Shown: in pieces, positions 1 through 6,790 of the stretch
Layout of the letters: the number at the start of each line of letters is the position of its first letter
Numbering within the stretch: the first letter of the stretch is position 1
Assembly (NCBI GenBank): GCA_003641785.1
Contig: QNAO01000034.1
Coordinates: forward strand, 1 to 8,004
Source: Thermotogae bacterium
Lineage (GTDB): Bacteria > Thermotogota > Thermotogae > Thermotogales > DSM-5069
DNA: 8,004 nucleotides
Direction: 5' to 3'
Notes under the pieces: model-generated
Database searches by the model: none
The model's input: only the letters and a program-made list of their open reading frames with translations
What the model was told of the DNA's origin: nothing
Program-made: the position numbers and the translations under genes

Positions 1-20
1 CAATTCGGGAGGGAGAAGCT

Positions 21-641
21 GTGGTAGATCTGGTTCAAAGGATTATCAACACAGGTGTTGTTGCAATAGTGAGGACGGACTCAGCGAAAAAAGCAATAGA
101 GATATGCATGGCATGTAAGGAGGGAGGAATAGACGCTGTAGAGATAACATTCAGTGTTCCACATGCTGCAGATGTTATCAAGCAGATCGACGCGGAGGTA
201 GGGAATGAAATTCTACTCGGTGCAGGAACAGTATTGGATGGAGTCACAGCGAAAACAGCTATTGAGGCTGGAGCGAAGTACATCGTGGCACCCAATGTTT
301 CTGAAGATACAGCGTTTGTATGCAACAGGTATGGAATTCCATATATTCCGGGAGCCTTGACTCCAACAGAGATTGTTAAGGCTCTTGAAATAGGCGCGGC
401 TCTGGTAAAGCTCTTTCCAGCTTCCACTGTGGGACCTTCTTATATAAAAGCTATACACGGCCCCTTGCCTCAGGCGAATTTAATTCCCACAGGTGGAGTG
501 AACCTTGACAACGCGGCAGAATGGATCAAAGCTGGGGCTGTAGCAATAGGAGTTGGCGGAGCTCTCACAAAAGGTAATGTAGATCAGATAGCCAAAAAAG
601 CCTCAGAGCTTTTGCGGATTGTAAGGGAAGCTCGAAAATAA
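21..641 (+). CDS. eda: 2-dehydro-3-deoxyphosphogluconate (KDPG) / 4-hydroxy-2-oxoglutarate aldolase
   Basis: Cytosolic class I aldolase that cleaves KDPG to pyruvate and glyceraldehyde 3-phosphate, the last step of the Entner-Doudoroff route and of hexuronate breakdown; the family also acts on 4-hydroxy-2-oxoglutarate. The 206-residue product is normal family length. It shows the expected (beta/alpha)8 landmarks: VAIVR with Arg18, VEITF with the catalytic Glu41, GAGTV near 67-71, the Schiff-base lysine Lys130 in VKLFPAS, and the phosphate-binding PTGGVN near 156-161 with a later GVGGAL. The GTG start is supported by GGGAGGG at 8-14, six bases upstream, and by an N-terminus of typical length. 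The reading frame is open to the window edge, but nothing suggests a longer protein. The gene is probably the distal member of a sugar-acid operon whose earlier genes lie outside; a 2-keto-3-deoxygluconate kinase would be a usual partner (inference). Confidence 0.93.
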   Translation: MVDLVQRIINTGVVAIVRTDSAKKAIEICMACKEGGIDAVEITFSVPHAADVIKQIDAEVGNEILLGAGTVLDGVTAKTAIEAGAKYIVAPNVSEDTAFVCNRYGIPYIPGALTPTEIVKALEIGAALVKLFPASTVGPSYIKAIHGPLPQANLIPTGGVNLDNAAEWIKAGAVAIGVGGALTKGNVDQIAKKASELLRIVREARK

Positions 642-707
642 TTGAAATGATGGGAAATTTCTAATCGCATTTGACTAATTCTCAGGATTCGCCAGAAAAC
701 AAAAGGT

Positions 708-1886
708 TCAAATGTTCAATTTTCTGTGGGCTTCTATAAGTCTTCTCATAGCTTCTTCTATCGTTGATCGAGGACAGGCAAGATTTACTCTCATGAAGCC
801 CTCTCCTTCTTTGCCAAAAACTGATCCATCTTCAAAACCAACCTTTGCCTTGTTGTAGAGAAAATCTCTCAACTCTTTCGTTGTCATTCCGAAGCCTCTG
901 AAGTCCAACCATGCAAGATAAGTTCCCTGTAATTCTGTTATCTTTATTTGGGGAAGATGCTGTTTCAGGAATTCTTTCATGTATTCGTAGTTTCCTTTGA
1001 TGTACGTCAGAAGCTGCTCGAGCCACTCTTCTCCGTGTGAGTAAGCTGCTTCCAGTGCCACGATTCCGAACACGTTGCCGAGTCCCAAGCCCACAGATGA
1101 TAAGGCGTTGTTATATTCTTGAAGCATCCTTTTGTTCGGAGCTATAACCACCGCTGTGCTGAGTCCTGCCAGATTGAATGTCTTGCTCGGTGATATGCAT
1201 GTAATTGTCTGCAGAGCGAGGTCCTCTGAAAGTGACGCCATTGGCGTGTGCTCATACTCTTTGAATACTAAATCGGAGTGAATTTCGTCTGAGATTATCT
1301 TTATATCATGTTTCAAGCAGATCTCACCAATTCTTGCAAGCTCATCTCGTGTCCAAACTCTACCAACAGGGTTGTGAGGATTGCAGAGTATGAGAATCTT
1401 GGTTCTTGAATCGATCTTTTTTTCAAGGTCGTCGAAATCCATTTCATAGTGCCCTTCAACGTTCTTAAGTGGGTTCGTCTCGAGTTGACGACCGGTGTTT
1501 CTAACAGCCGAGAAGAATGGGTAGTAGGCTGGCGTTTGGACAATAACTTTGTCGCCTGGGTGAGAAAAAGCCATTATGCACAGATGAATTGCTGGAACAA
1601 CTCCAGGCGCATAACTCAACCATTCTCTTTTTATCTGCCAATTGTGTCTCTTCTCAACCCAATTGATTATCGCTTGGTAGTAACTCTGTGGCCTTGCCGT
1701 GTACCCGAACACACCGTGTTCAGCTCTTCGTCTGATCGCATTGAGCACCGATGGTGGCGACTCAAAATCCATATCTGCTACCCACATTGGGAGCAAGTCA
1801 TTAGTCCCAAAGAAAGTACTCGCAAAGTCCCATTTCAAACAGTTGCTTCCCCTTCTGTCAATGATTTTGTCGAAATCGTACTGCAC
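708..1886 (-). CDS. patB: MalY/PatB-family PLP-dependent C-S lyase / aminotransferase
   Basis: Fold-type I PLP enzyme of the MalY/PatB group. Family members cleave cystathionine or cysteine conjugates to pyruvate, ammonia and a thiol (cystathionine beta-lyase activity), and some transaminate. Visible landmarks, numbered from the GTG start chosen here (392 residues): MWVADMDF near 34-41, a FGYT segment near 60-63, PAYYPF near 119-124, NPHNP at 169-173 (cofactor-ring Asn169), SDEIHSD with the pyridine-N-binding Asp200, Lys235 in SPSKTFN as the internal aldimine lysine, and Arg366 in FMRVN binding the substrate carboxylate. I start it at GTG 1886 rather than the upstream ATG at 1904. AAAGGGGG sits seven bases before the GTG, and the resulting N-terminus (MQYDFDKIIDRRG) matches the usual family start. 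It converges with eda and diverges from rpsL. Cystathionine beta-lyase, cysteine desulfhydrase or aminotransferase activity cannot be told apart from sequence alone. Confidence 0.9.
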   Translation of the reverse strand: MQYDFDKIIDRRGSNCLKWDFASTFFGTNDLLPMWVADMDFESPPSVLNAIRRRAEHGVFGYTARPQSYYQAIINWVEKRHNWQIKREWLSYAPGVVPAIHLCIMAFSHPGDKVIVQTPAYYPFFSAVRNTGRQLETNPLKNVEGHYEMDFDDLEKKIDSRTKILILCNPHNPVGRVWTRDELARIGEICLKHDIKIISDEIHSDLVFKEYEHTPMASLSEDLALQTITCISPSKTFNLAGLSTAVVIAPNKRMLQEYNNALSSVGLGLGNVFGIVALEAAYSHGEEWLEQLLTYIKGNYEYMKEFLKQHLPQIKITELQGTYLAWLDFRGFGMTTKELRDFLYNKAKVGFEDGSVFGKEGEGFMRVNLACPRSTIEEAMRRLIEAHRKLNI

Positions 1887-1893
1887 CTTGTTT

Positions 1894-1901
1894 CCCCCTT
1901 T
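1894..1901 (-). promoter_or_regulatory. Ribosome binding site that fixes the patB start
   Basis: On the - strand this reads AAAGGGGG and lies seven bases before the GTG at 1886. The upstream ATG at 1904 runs through this motif and has no comparable purine-rich site in front of it, so the motif decides for the shorter 392-residue product. Confidence 0.7.
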
Positions 1902-1973
1902 CATCTTTACAAATTTTGCTCAAAGTCGCGTACCCGATATCTGAGTAATTGAAAACATACGTTCAAACCATTG

Positions 1974-2004
1974 TTGCAAGATTTCTCAATTATAGTAGTA
2001 TAAT
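1974..2004 (+). promoter_or_regulatory. Candidate distal promoter P1 of the rpsL operon
   Basis: TTGCAA at 1974-1979 (4 of 6 to TTGACA) and a perfect TATAAT at 1999-2004 are separated by 19 bases, a little longer than the ideal 17. Initiation near 2011 would give a leader of roughly 218 nt before rpsL. The perfect -10 is the main support; the long spacer and weaker -35 limit confidence. Confidence 0.45.
1989..1994 (-). promoter_or_regulatory. Candidate -10 element of a divergent patB promoter
   Basis: On the - strand this reads TATAAT, a perfect -10 hexamer, four bases from the P1 -10 on the other strand. Transcription from it would run toward patB with a leader of about 95-100 nt. No good -35 lies 16-18 bases upstream on the - strand, so this may simply be one arm of a palindrome. 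Confidence 0.25.
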
Positions 2005-2006
2005 GC

Positions 2007-2072
2007 ACAGTGCGTGATGTTAATATGAAAAGTGCGCTGGTTCTCTTCTTTTGGAGAGGCACGGTGCACTGT
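2007..2072 (+). repeat. Nested inverted repeat / potential leader hairpin
   Basis: The outer arms ACAGTGC (2007-2013) and GCACTGT (2066-2072) are perfect 7-base complements. Inside them GTGC (2032-2035) pairs with GCAC (2059-2062), and TTCTC (2041-2045) pairs with GAGAG (2054-2058, one G-U) around an 8-base loop. The arms nest consistently, with an 18-base internal loop on the left and a 5-base bulge (2036-2040). It could fold in a transcript from P1, although the left outer arm lies right at the predicted start site, so a DNA operator pair is the alternative. No U-tract follows, so it is not an intrinsic terminator. Confidence 0.4.
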
Positions 2073-2165
2073 AACAAAAGTTTGAGCTCTTGTCTCTGCG
2101 AATTACAACTGCGTTGAGGAAAGATTTGTTTCAAAGCTGTGCCTTTTTAAACATTACTGAGCGTA

Positions 2166-2194
2166 TTGACAGAAGCCTTTTTATCTAATACAAT
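2166..2194 (+). promoter_or_regulatory. Proximal promoter P2 of the rpsL operon
   Basis: A consensus TTGACA (2166-2171), an ideal 17-base spacer and TACAAT (2189-2194, 5 of 6) form a strong sigma70/SigA-type promoter. Initiation near 2201 would leave about 28 nt before the rpsL ATG, just enough for the GGAGGGAGGG ribosome binding site at 2214-2223. It is the best promoter in the window and probably the main driver of the str/S10 cluster. Confidence 0.8.
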
Positions 2195-2200
2195 AGGCTT
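2173..2200. repeat. 6-bp inverted repeat overlapping the P2 spacer and -10
   Basis: AAGCCT (2173-2178) and AGGCTT (2195-2200) are perfect complements separated by 16 bases. The left arm lies in the P2 spacer and the right arm runs from the end of the -10 to the predicted start site. It may be an operator, or a weak hairpin followed by TTTT for transcripts arriving from P1, or chance; six base pairs around a 16-base AT-rich loop is a weak structure. Confidence 0.3.
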
Positions 2201-2228
2201 TTGGTGTTTAGTTGGAGGGAGGGTATAA

Positions 2229-2603
2229 ATGCCGACGATAAACCAGCTTATCAGGTTAGGCAGACGTCGAAAAGCAAGGAAGTCCAAGGCTCCGGCTTTA
2301 CAGAGAAACCCACAGAAAAGAGGAGTGTGTGTTAGGGTTACCACAACTACTCCTAAGAAGCCGAATTCTGCTTTGAGAAAGATCGCAAGAGTAAGGCTTT
2401 CGAATGGAGTAGAAGTGACTGCATATATCCCTGGAATAGGCCATAATCTTCAGGAACACTCAGTTATTCTTGTAAGGGGTGGAAGGGTCAAAGACCTTCC
2501 CGGCATTCGCTATAAGGTAATCAGAGGAACACTTGACACCGCTGGAGTAGAAAATAGAAAGCAATCTCGCAGTAAGTACGGAGCCAAGAGGTCAAAGAAG
2601 TAA
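2229..2603 (+). CDS. rpsL: 30S ribosomal protein S12
   Basis: Core small-subunit protein at the decoding centre, first gene of the str operon. The 124-residue product is full length and opens with the classic [12 protein letters not shown]. The conserved [14 protein letters not shown] loop carries Lys43, and GGRVKDLPG carries Lys88 and Asp89. These are the positions where substitutions give streptomycin resistance (Lys42 and Lys87 in E. coli mature numbering) and where RimO methylthiolates the aspartate. Both lysines are wild type, so the sequence predicts a streptomycin-sensitive decoding centre at this protein. [11 protein letters not shown] and the basic C-terminal [11 protein letters not shown] are also intact. 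The start is supported by GGAGGGAGGG at 2214-2223. It is driven by P2 and possibly P1, and is followed by rpsG after 15 bases. Confidence 0.98.
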   Translation: MPTINQLIRLGRRRKARKSKAPALQRNPQKRGVCVRVTTTTPKKPNSALRKIARVRLSNGVEVTAYIPGIGHNLQEHSVILVRGGRVKDLPGIRYKVIRGTLDTAGVENRKQSRSKYGAKRSKK

Positions 2604-2618
2604 CGGGAGGCAGGTTGA

Positions 2619-3086
2619 ATGAGACGAAGAAGAGCGGAAGTTAGAGAAGTATCGCCTGATCCGATCTACGGAGATATTATGGTAGCCAAGCTTATTAACA
2701 GAATCATGTGGGATGGAAAGAAAGCCGTTGCCCAGAAGATAGTTTGCAGGGCATTTGACGTTATCAAGGAAAAGAGTGGCAAGGATCCTCTTGAGGTTTT
2801 CCACAAGGCTCTGGAAAACGTGCGCCCCATTCTGGAAGTTAGACCAAGGCGTGTAGGAGGAGCCACATATCAAATACCGGTTGAAGTGCAGGAGCCCAGA
2901 AAAACTTCGCTTGCTCTTAGGTGGATAATAGGGGCTGCAAGATCAAAGAAGGGCAGACCTGTGCATATCAGTTTGGCAGAAGAAATTCTTGCGGCTTATC
3001 AGGGCACGGGTGCATCTGTCAAGAAAAGAGAAGACGTCCATAAAATGGCGGAGGCGAATAGGGCTTTTGCCCACTTACGGTGGTGA
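2619..3086 (+). CDS. rpsG: 30S ribosomal protein S7
   Basis: Primary 16S rRNA-binding protein that nucleates assembly of the small-subunit head and lines the E/P sites. At 155 residues it is the normal bacterial short form. Visible signatures are the basic N-terminus [11 protein letters not shown], the PDPIYGD segment near 13-19, [16 protein letters not shown] near 75-90 including the beta-hairpin, and a C-terminal [16 protein letters not shown] at 2605-2610 lies eight bases before the ATG. The spacer after rpsL is only 15 bases, much shorter than the roughly 100-base rpsL-rpsG region that E. coli S7 binds for autoregulation. Its TGA stop overlaps a possible GTG start of fusA, which favours translational coupling. 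Confidence 0.98.
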   Translation: MRRRRAEVREVSPDPIYGDIMVAKLINRIMWDGKKAVAQKIVCRAFDVIKEKSGKDPLEVFHKALENVRPILEVRPRRVGGATYQIPVEVQEPRKTSLALRWIIGAARSKKGRPVHISLAEEILAAYQGTGASVKKREDVHKMAEANRAFAHLRW

Positions 3087-3097
3087 AAACTAAGCTT

Positions 3098-5182
3098 ATG
3101 AGTGGAGTTCAAGCTCTCTATGTGCCCCTTGAGAAGTTGCGGAACATTGGAATAATGGCCCATATAGATGCCGGTAAGACCACTACTACCGAGAGAATTC
3201 TTTATTACACTGGTAGAAAACATGTCTTAGGCAGTGTTGATAACGGAACAGCGACAATGGACTGGATGGAACAGGAAAAAGAAAGAGGCATCACGATAAC
3301 TTCAGCTGCGACAACGTGTTTTTGGAAGGGACACAGAATAAATATTATTGATACGCCCGGGCATGTGGACTTTACGGTTGAGGTGGAAAGAGCCCTCAGA
3401 GTCCTTGATGGAGCCGTTGCCATTTTCGATGCGACAGCAGGAGTTGAAACTCAAACAGAAACTGTATGGCGTCAGGCAGATAAATATAGAGTGCCGAGGT
3501 TAGCTTTCATGAACAAAATGGACAAGGTAGGAGCCGACTTCTTTATGTCTATACAAACAATAATAGACAGGTTGCACGCTAATCCGGTAGCAATTCAGAT
3601 TCCAATTGGTTGCGAAAAGGATTTTGAAGGTGTCATTGACATAATAGAGATGAAAGCAATTAGATGGGTCAGTGAAGATGGGGCAGATTTCATAGTTACC
3701 GAAATTTCCGACGATGTGCGTGATGAGGTTGAAAGCCTACGTGAAGATGTGATAGCCATCGCTTCAGAGGAAGATGATGAGCTTTTGGAAATGTATCTGG
3801 AAGAGGAAGAGATGCCTCCAGAGAAGATCAAAGCGGCTTTAAGAAAGGCTGTTTTGAAAGGGAAGGTTGTTCCCGTGTTGTGTGGTGCGTCAGCGCGAAA
3901 CAGGGGTGTTCAGCCACTGTTAGACGCTATTGTTGATTACTTGCCTTCTCCTATTGATGTTCCTCCAGTTAAGGCGGTTACATTGAGCGACGATGAAATA
4001 GAGGTCGCCAGTGATGAGAAAGAGCCTTTCTCTGCTCTTGCTTTCAAACTACAGATTGATCCTTTTGTGGGTAGACTGACATACGTACGGGTTTATTCTG
4101 GATGCCTGAACAAGGGTAGTTACGTGTACAATTCGACAAAGGACATCAAAGAGCGTGTTTCCAGGCTTTTGTTTATGCATGCCGACAAGCGTGAGGATGT
4201 TGAATATGTGAGAGCCGGAGATATAGTGGCCATAGTGGGTTTGAAGAACACGAGCACAGGAGACACTTTGTGTGATCTCAACAATCCGGTTGTACTTGAA
4301 AAGATGAAATTTCCCGAACCTGTCATTTCTGTGGCTCTTGAGCCTCTAACTCGCGGTGATGAAGAAAAAATGGTCAAAGCCATAACCGCCTTGAGTGAGG
4401 AAGATCCAACTCTTCGCGTGAACATGGACAAGGAATCAGGACAGGTTATCCTATCTGGGATGGGTGAGCTTCATCTTGAAATAGTGACTGACAGATTGAA
4501 GAGAGAGTTCAATGTAGGAATAAGGGTTGGAAGACCTCAAGTTTCCTACAGAGAGACTATACGAAAGAGTGCAGAGGCAGAAGGAAAATACGTGCGCCAG
4601 ACGGGTGGAAGAGGCCAGTACGGACATGTTGTAATGAGATTTGAACCACTGCCGCTGGATCAGAAAGAACACTTTGAGTTTGTGAACAAAACGGTTAGAG
4701 GTGTTATACCAAGAGAATACGTGCCTTCGATAGAAGAAGCGATAAGAGAAGCAATGATTTCTGGATCCGTGGCGGGTTATCCTATGACGGGAATTAGGGC
4801 TATACTTCTCGATGGTTCTTACCATGAAGTTGATTCGTCAGAAATAGCCTTTAAAATGGCCGCAACGTTAGCTTTCAGGAACGCCATGAAGCACTGTGAT
4901 CCCATCTTGCTTGAGCCAATAATGAAACTGGAAGTCACAACACCAGAAGAGTATGTAGGAGCGATCATTGCGGATTTGAACTCGAGGCGATCTCACGTTG
5001 AGATTCTTGAAACAAAAGCAAATTTACGCGTCATTGTGGCTTATACTCCTCTGTCAGAGTTGTTTGGCTATGCCACGGCATTGAGATCGCTGAGTCAAGG
5101 TAGAGCCACTCATATAGCTCAATTTTCTCATTATAAAGAAGTTCCAGACAAAGTTATGGGTAAGATCTTGAAAGCAGTGTAG
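3098..5182 (+). CDS. fusA: Elongation factor G
   Basis: Translational GTPase that drives tRNA-mRNA translocation and, with ribosome recycling factor, splits the post-termination ribosome. Counted from ATG 3098 it has 694 residues, normal for the family. The G domain has AHIDAGKT (21-28), DTPGH (85-89), NKMD (139-142) and GAS (263-265), with an acidic G' insert around 200-245. Domain III carries GMGELHLE (454-461), domain IV begins near YRETI (about 484), and domain V has EPIM (about 607) and FGYAT (about 656). The start is uncertain: GTG 3080 and GTG 3083 (overlapping the rpsG TGA as GTGA) are in frame upstream, giving 700 or 699 residues. I prefer the ATG because its short lead-in to [15 protein letters not shown] looks typical and GGTGGTGA at 3079-3086 could act as its SD, though 11 bases away. 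Domain V reads [11 protein letters not shown] rather than the common GDVIGDLNSRRG, which may help place its EF-G subfamily. Confidence 0.95.
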   Translation: MSGVQALYVPLEKLRNIGIMAHIDAGKTTTTERILYYTGRKHVLGSVDNGTATMDWMEQEKERGITITSAATTCFWKGHRINIIDTPGHVDFTVEVERALRVLDGAVAIFDATAGVETQTETVWRQADKYRVPRLAFMNKMDKVGADFFMSIQTIIDRLHANPVAIQIPIGCEKDFEGVIDIIEMKAIRWVSEDGADFIVTEISDDVRDEVESLREDVIAIASEEDDELLEMYLEEEEMPPEKIKAALRKAVLKGKVVPVLCGASARNRGVQPLLDAIVDYLPSPIDVPPVKAVTLSDDEIEVASDEKEPFSALAFKLQIDPFVGRLTYVRVYSGCLNKGSYVYNSTKDIKERVSRLLFMHADKREDVEYVRAGDIVAIVGLKNTSTGDTLCDLNNPVVLEKMKFPEPVISVALEPLTRGDEEKMVKAITALSEEDPTLRVNMDKESGQVILSGMGELHLEIVTDRLKREFNVGIRVGRPQVSYRETIRKSAEAEGKYVRQTGGRGQYGHVVMRFEPLPLDQKEHFEFVNKTVRGVIPREYVPSIEEAIREAMISGSVAGYPMTGIRAILLDGSYHEVDSSEIAFKMAATLAFRNAMKHCDPILLEPIMKLEVTTPEEYVGAIIADLNSRRSHVEILETKANLRVIVAYTPLSELFGYATALRSLSQGRATHIAQFSHYKEVPDKVMGKILKAV

Positions 5183-5199
5183 TGAAGGAGGGAGACTGA

Positions 5200-6399
5200 A
5201 TGGCAAAGGAAAAATTTGTTAGGACAAAACCACATATCAACGTTGGAACAATCGGACACATAGACCACGGAAAAACAACGCTCACAGCAGCGATGACGAA
5301 GTACCTTTCTTTCAAAAATTTTGCCGATTTTGTACCATTTGAGCAGATTGATAAGGCTCCTGAAGAAAAAGCTCGTGGTATAACAATCAACATTACCCAC
5401 GTCGAATATCAGACAGAGAAGAGACACTATGCACATATCGACTGTCCAGGGCACGCAGACTATATTAAGAACATGATCACGGGTGCTGCACAAATGGATG
5501 GTGCAATCCTTGTTGTTGCTGCCACAGATGGGCCAATGCCACAGACGAGAGAACACGTCTTGCTGGCAAGGCAAGTTAATGTTCCGGCGATGATAGTTTT
5601 CATAAACAAAGTTGACGCTGTTGATGATGAAGAGCTTGTGGAGCTTGTTGAAATGGAAGTCAGAGACTTACTCTCCAAGTACGAGTTTCCGGGAGATGAA
5701 CTGCCAGTTATTAGAGGGTCCGCCTTGAAGGCACTCGAAGCAGACGATCCAAATGACCCGAACTACAAACCTATTCAGGAACTGTTAGACGCTCTTGACA
5801 ACTACATTCCTGATCCACAGCGTGATGTTGACAAGCCATTCCTGATGGCTGTAGAAGATGTGTTCTCAATAACTGGAAGGGGTACGGTTGTCACAGGAAG
5901 AATTGAACGTGGTAAGATCGTTGCTGGCACAGAAATCGAGATTATTGGACTGAGCTATGAGACTCGAAAAACGGTGGTGACAAGTGTTGAAATGTTTAGG
6001 AAAGAACTCGATGAAGGAATAGCTGGTGACAACGTCGGCTGTCTGCTTAGAGGCATCGATAAAGACGAAGTTGAGAGAGGACAGGTCTTGGCTGCCCCTG
6101 GTTCCATAACGCCGCACACCACTTTCAAGGCACAGATCTACGTTCTGAAGAAAGAAGAAGGGGGTAGACACACGCCTTTCATGAAAGGCTATAGACCTCA
6201 GTTTTTCATCAGAACAGCCGACGTCACAGGTGAAATACTCGAACTGGGTGAAGGAGCGGAAATGGTCATGCCGGGTGATAATGCTGTGCTCACAATAAAG
6301 CTGATATACCCAGTGGCAATTGAAAAAGGTATGCGCTTCGCCGTTCGTGAAGGTGGAAGAACAGTCGGAGCAGGAGTAGTGACTGAAATTGTTGAGTAA
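5200..6399 (+). CDS. tuf: Elongation factor Tu
   Basis: GTPase that delivers aminoacyl-tRNA to the ribosomal A site; usually among the most abundant cell proteins. It has 399 residues, one fewer than T. maritima EF-Tu as I remember it. The G domain has GHIDHGKT (19-26), RGITIN with Thr62 in switch I, DCPGH (81-85) with catalytic His85, NKVD (136-139) and GSAL (173-176). Domain 2 starts near 210 with the [13 protein letters not shown] segment. Domain 3 contains EEGGRHTPF and ends with [21 protein letters not shown]. All catalytic and nucleotide-binding positions look intact. AAGGAGG at 5185-5191 is a very strong SD eight bases before the ATG, consistent with high expression, and the gene follows fusA after 17 bases. 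A hairpin with terminator character follows the stop codon. Confidence 0.98.
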   Translation: MAKEKFVRTKPHINVGTIGHIDHGKTTLTAAMTKYLSFKNFADFVPFEQIDKAPEEKARGITINITHVEYQTEKRHYAHIDCPGHADYIKNMITGAAQMDGAILVVAATDGPMPQTREHVLLARQVNVPAMIVFINKVDAVDDEELVELVEMEVRDLLSKYEFPGDELPVIRGSALKALEADDPNDPNYKPIQELLDALDNYIPDPQRDVDKPFLMAVEDVFSITGRGTVVTGRIERGKIVAGTEIEIIGLSYETRKTVVTSVEMFRKELDEGIAGDNVGCLLRGIDKDEVERGQVLAAPGSITPHTTFKAQIYVLKKEEGGRHTPFMKGYRPQFFIRTADVTGEILELGEGAEMVMPGDNAVLTIKLIYPVAIEKGMRFAVREGGRTVGAGVVTEIVE

Positions 6400-6408
6400 T
6401 GAAATTGT

Positions 6409-6437
6409 GGGGAGCTTTGCTCCCCTTCTGTTGTTTT
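6409..6437 (+). terminator. Hairpin with terminator character between tuf and rpsJ
   Basis: GGGGAGC (6409-6415), loop TTT and GCTCCCC (6419-6425) form a perfect 7-bp GC-rich stem, followed by the T-rich run TTCTGTTGTTTT (6426-6437). The tail is interrupted by C and G residues, so termination may be partial. It lies ten bases after the tuf stop and ends only 24 bases before rpsJ. No clear promoter lies between it and rpsJ, so a complete terminator would cut off the S10 genes. A leaky terminator, an attenuator or a 3'-end-stabilising hairpin fits better. Confidence 0.7.
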
Positions 6438-6461
6438 GAGAAAGGGAGGGTGTAAAACCAT

Positions 6462-6770
6462 ATGCCAGGACAAAAGATCAGAATAAAGTTGAGAGCATAT
6501 GACCATGAAGTTCTCGATGAATCCACCAAAAAGATAGTCGAAGTCGCGAAATCTACTAATGCGAGAGTCTCTGGACCAATCCCACTGCCAACAGAAAGGT
6601 CTCTTTACGTTGTGCTCAGATCACCTCACAAGCACAAGGATTCAAGAGAACAGTTTGAGAAACGCGTACACAAGAGGCTTATAGATATTGTTGAACCTTC
6701 TTCGAAAACTATTGATGCTCTCATGAAGATAAACCTCCCAGCAGGAGTCGATGTGGAGATCAAATTGTGA
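6462..6770 (+). CDS. rpsJ: 30S ribosomal protein S10 (NusE)
   Basis: Small-subunit head protein that also acts as NusE, the partner of NusB at boxA RNA and of NusG in transcription-translation coupling. Its 102 residues match the family. It shows the opening [16 protein letters not shown], the central [29 protein letters not shown] with the extended loop that inserts into the 30S head, and [14 protein letters not shown] at the C-terminus. AAAGGGAGGGTG at 6441-6452 precedes the ATG. It is the first gene of the S10 operon and here sits 62 bases after tuf, so it is probably served by read-through from the str promoters past the hairpin at 6409-6437. Its TGA overlaps an in-frame GTG upstream of rplC. 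Confidence 0.98.
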   Translation: MPGQKIRIKLRAYDHEVLDESTKKIVEVAKSTNARVSGPIPLPTERSLYVVLRSPHKHKDSREQFEKRVHKRLIDIVEPSSKTIDALMKINLPAGVDVEIKL

Positions 6771-6775
6771 ACGCC

Positions 6776-6782
6776 GGAGGTG
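6776..6782 (+). promoter_or_regulatory. Ribosome binding site that fixes the rplC start
   Basis: GGAGGTG is a near-complete anti-SD match located just after the rpsJ stop. It lies between the in-frame GTG at 6767 and the ATG at 6791, so it can only serve the ATG (or the ATG at 6797). The shorter L3 start is therefore the real one. Confidence 0.8.
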
Positions 6783-6790
6783 TAAATAAA

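Larger units (their letters stand above)
1887..2228. other. Divergent intergenic region between patB and the str/S10 cluster
   Basis: This 342-base AT-rich stretch holds no ORF that resembles a protein; the short frames through it have no credible RBS plus start. It contains two candidate + strand promoters, a candidate - strand -10 hexamer, and two sets of inverted repeats, all described separately. I looked for a tRNA-like T-loop consensus and for recognisable riboswitch cores and saw none. Its likely job is to drive the ribosomal cluster to the right and, less clearly, patB to the left. Confidence 0.7.

Noticed and set aside
642..707. Possible bidirectional terminator between eda and patB (AAATG/CATTT arms and the palindrome GAAATTTC)
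   Set aside because: The stem is short, AT-only with a bulge, and no T-tract follows on either strand.
1449..1952. + strand frame of 167 codons opposite patB
   Set aside because: It is an antisense shadow of patB, shows no family motifs, and has no ribosome binding site at its start.
2005..2080. tRNA-like or known riboswitch fold in the rpsL leader
   Set aside because: The length is close to a tRNA, but there is no T-loop GTTCGAATC-type motif, no CCA-proximal acceptor stem and no recognisable riboswitch core.
2140..2154. boxA-like sequence (TGCCTTTTTAAACA) in the P1 leader
   Set aside because: It resembles TGCTCTTTAACA only after a two-base insertion, and no boxB-like hairpin is placed next to it. 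AT-rich chance similarity is more likely.
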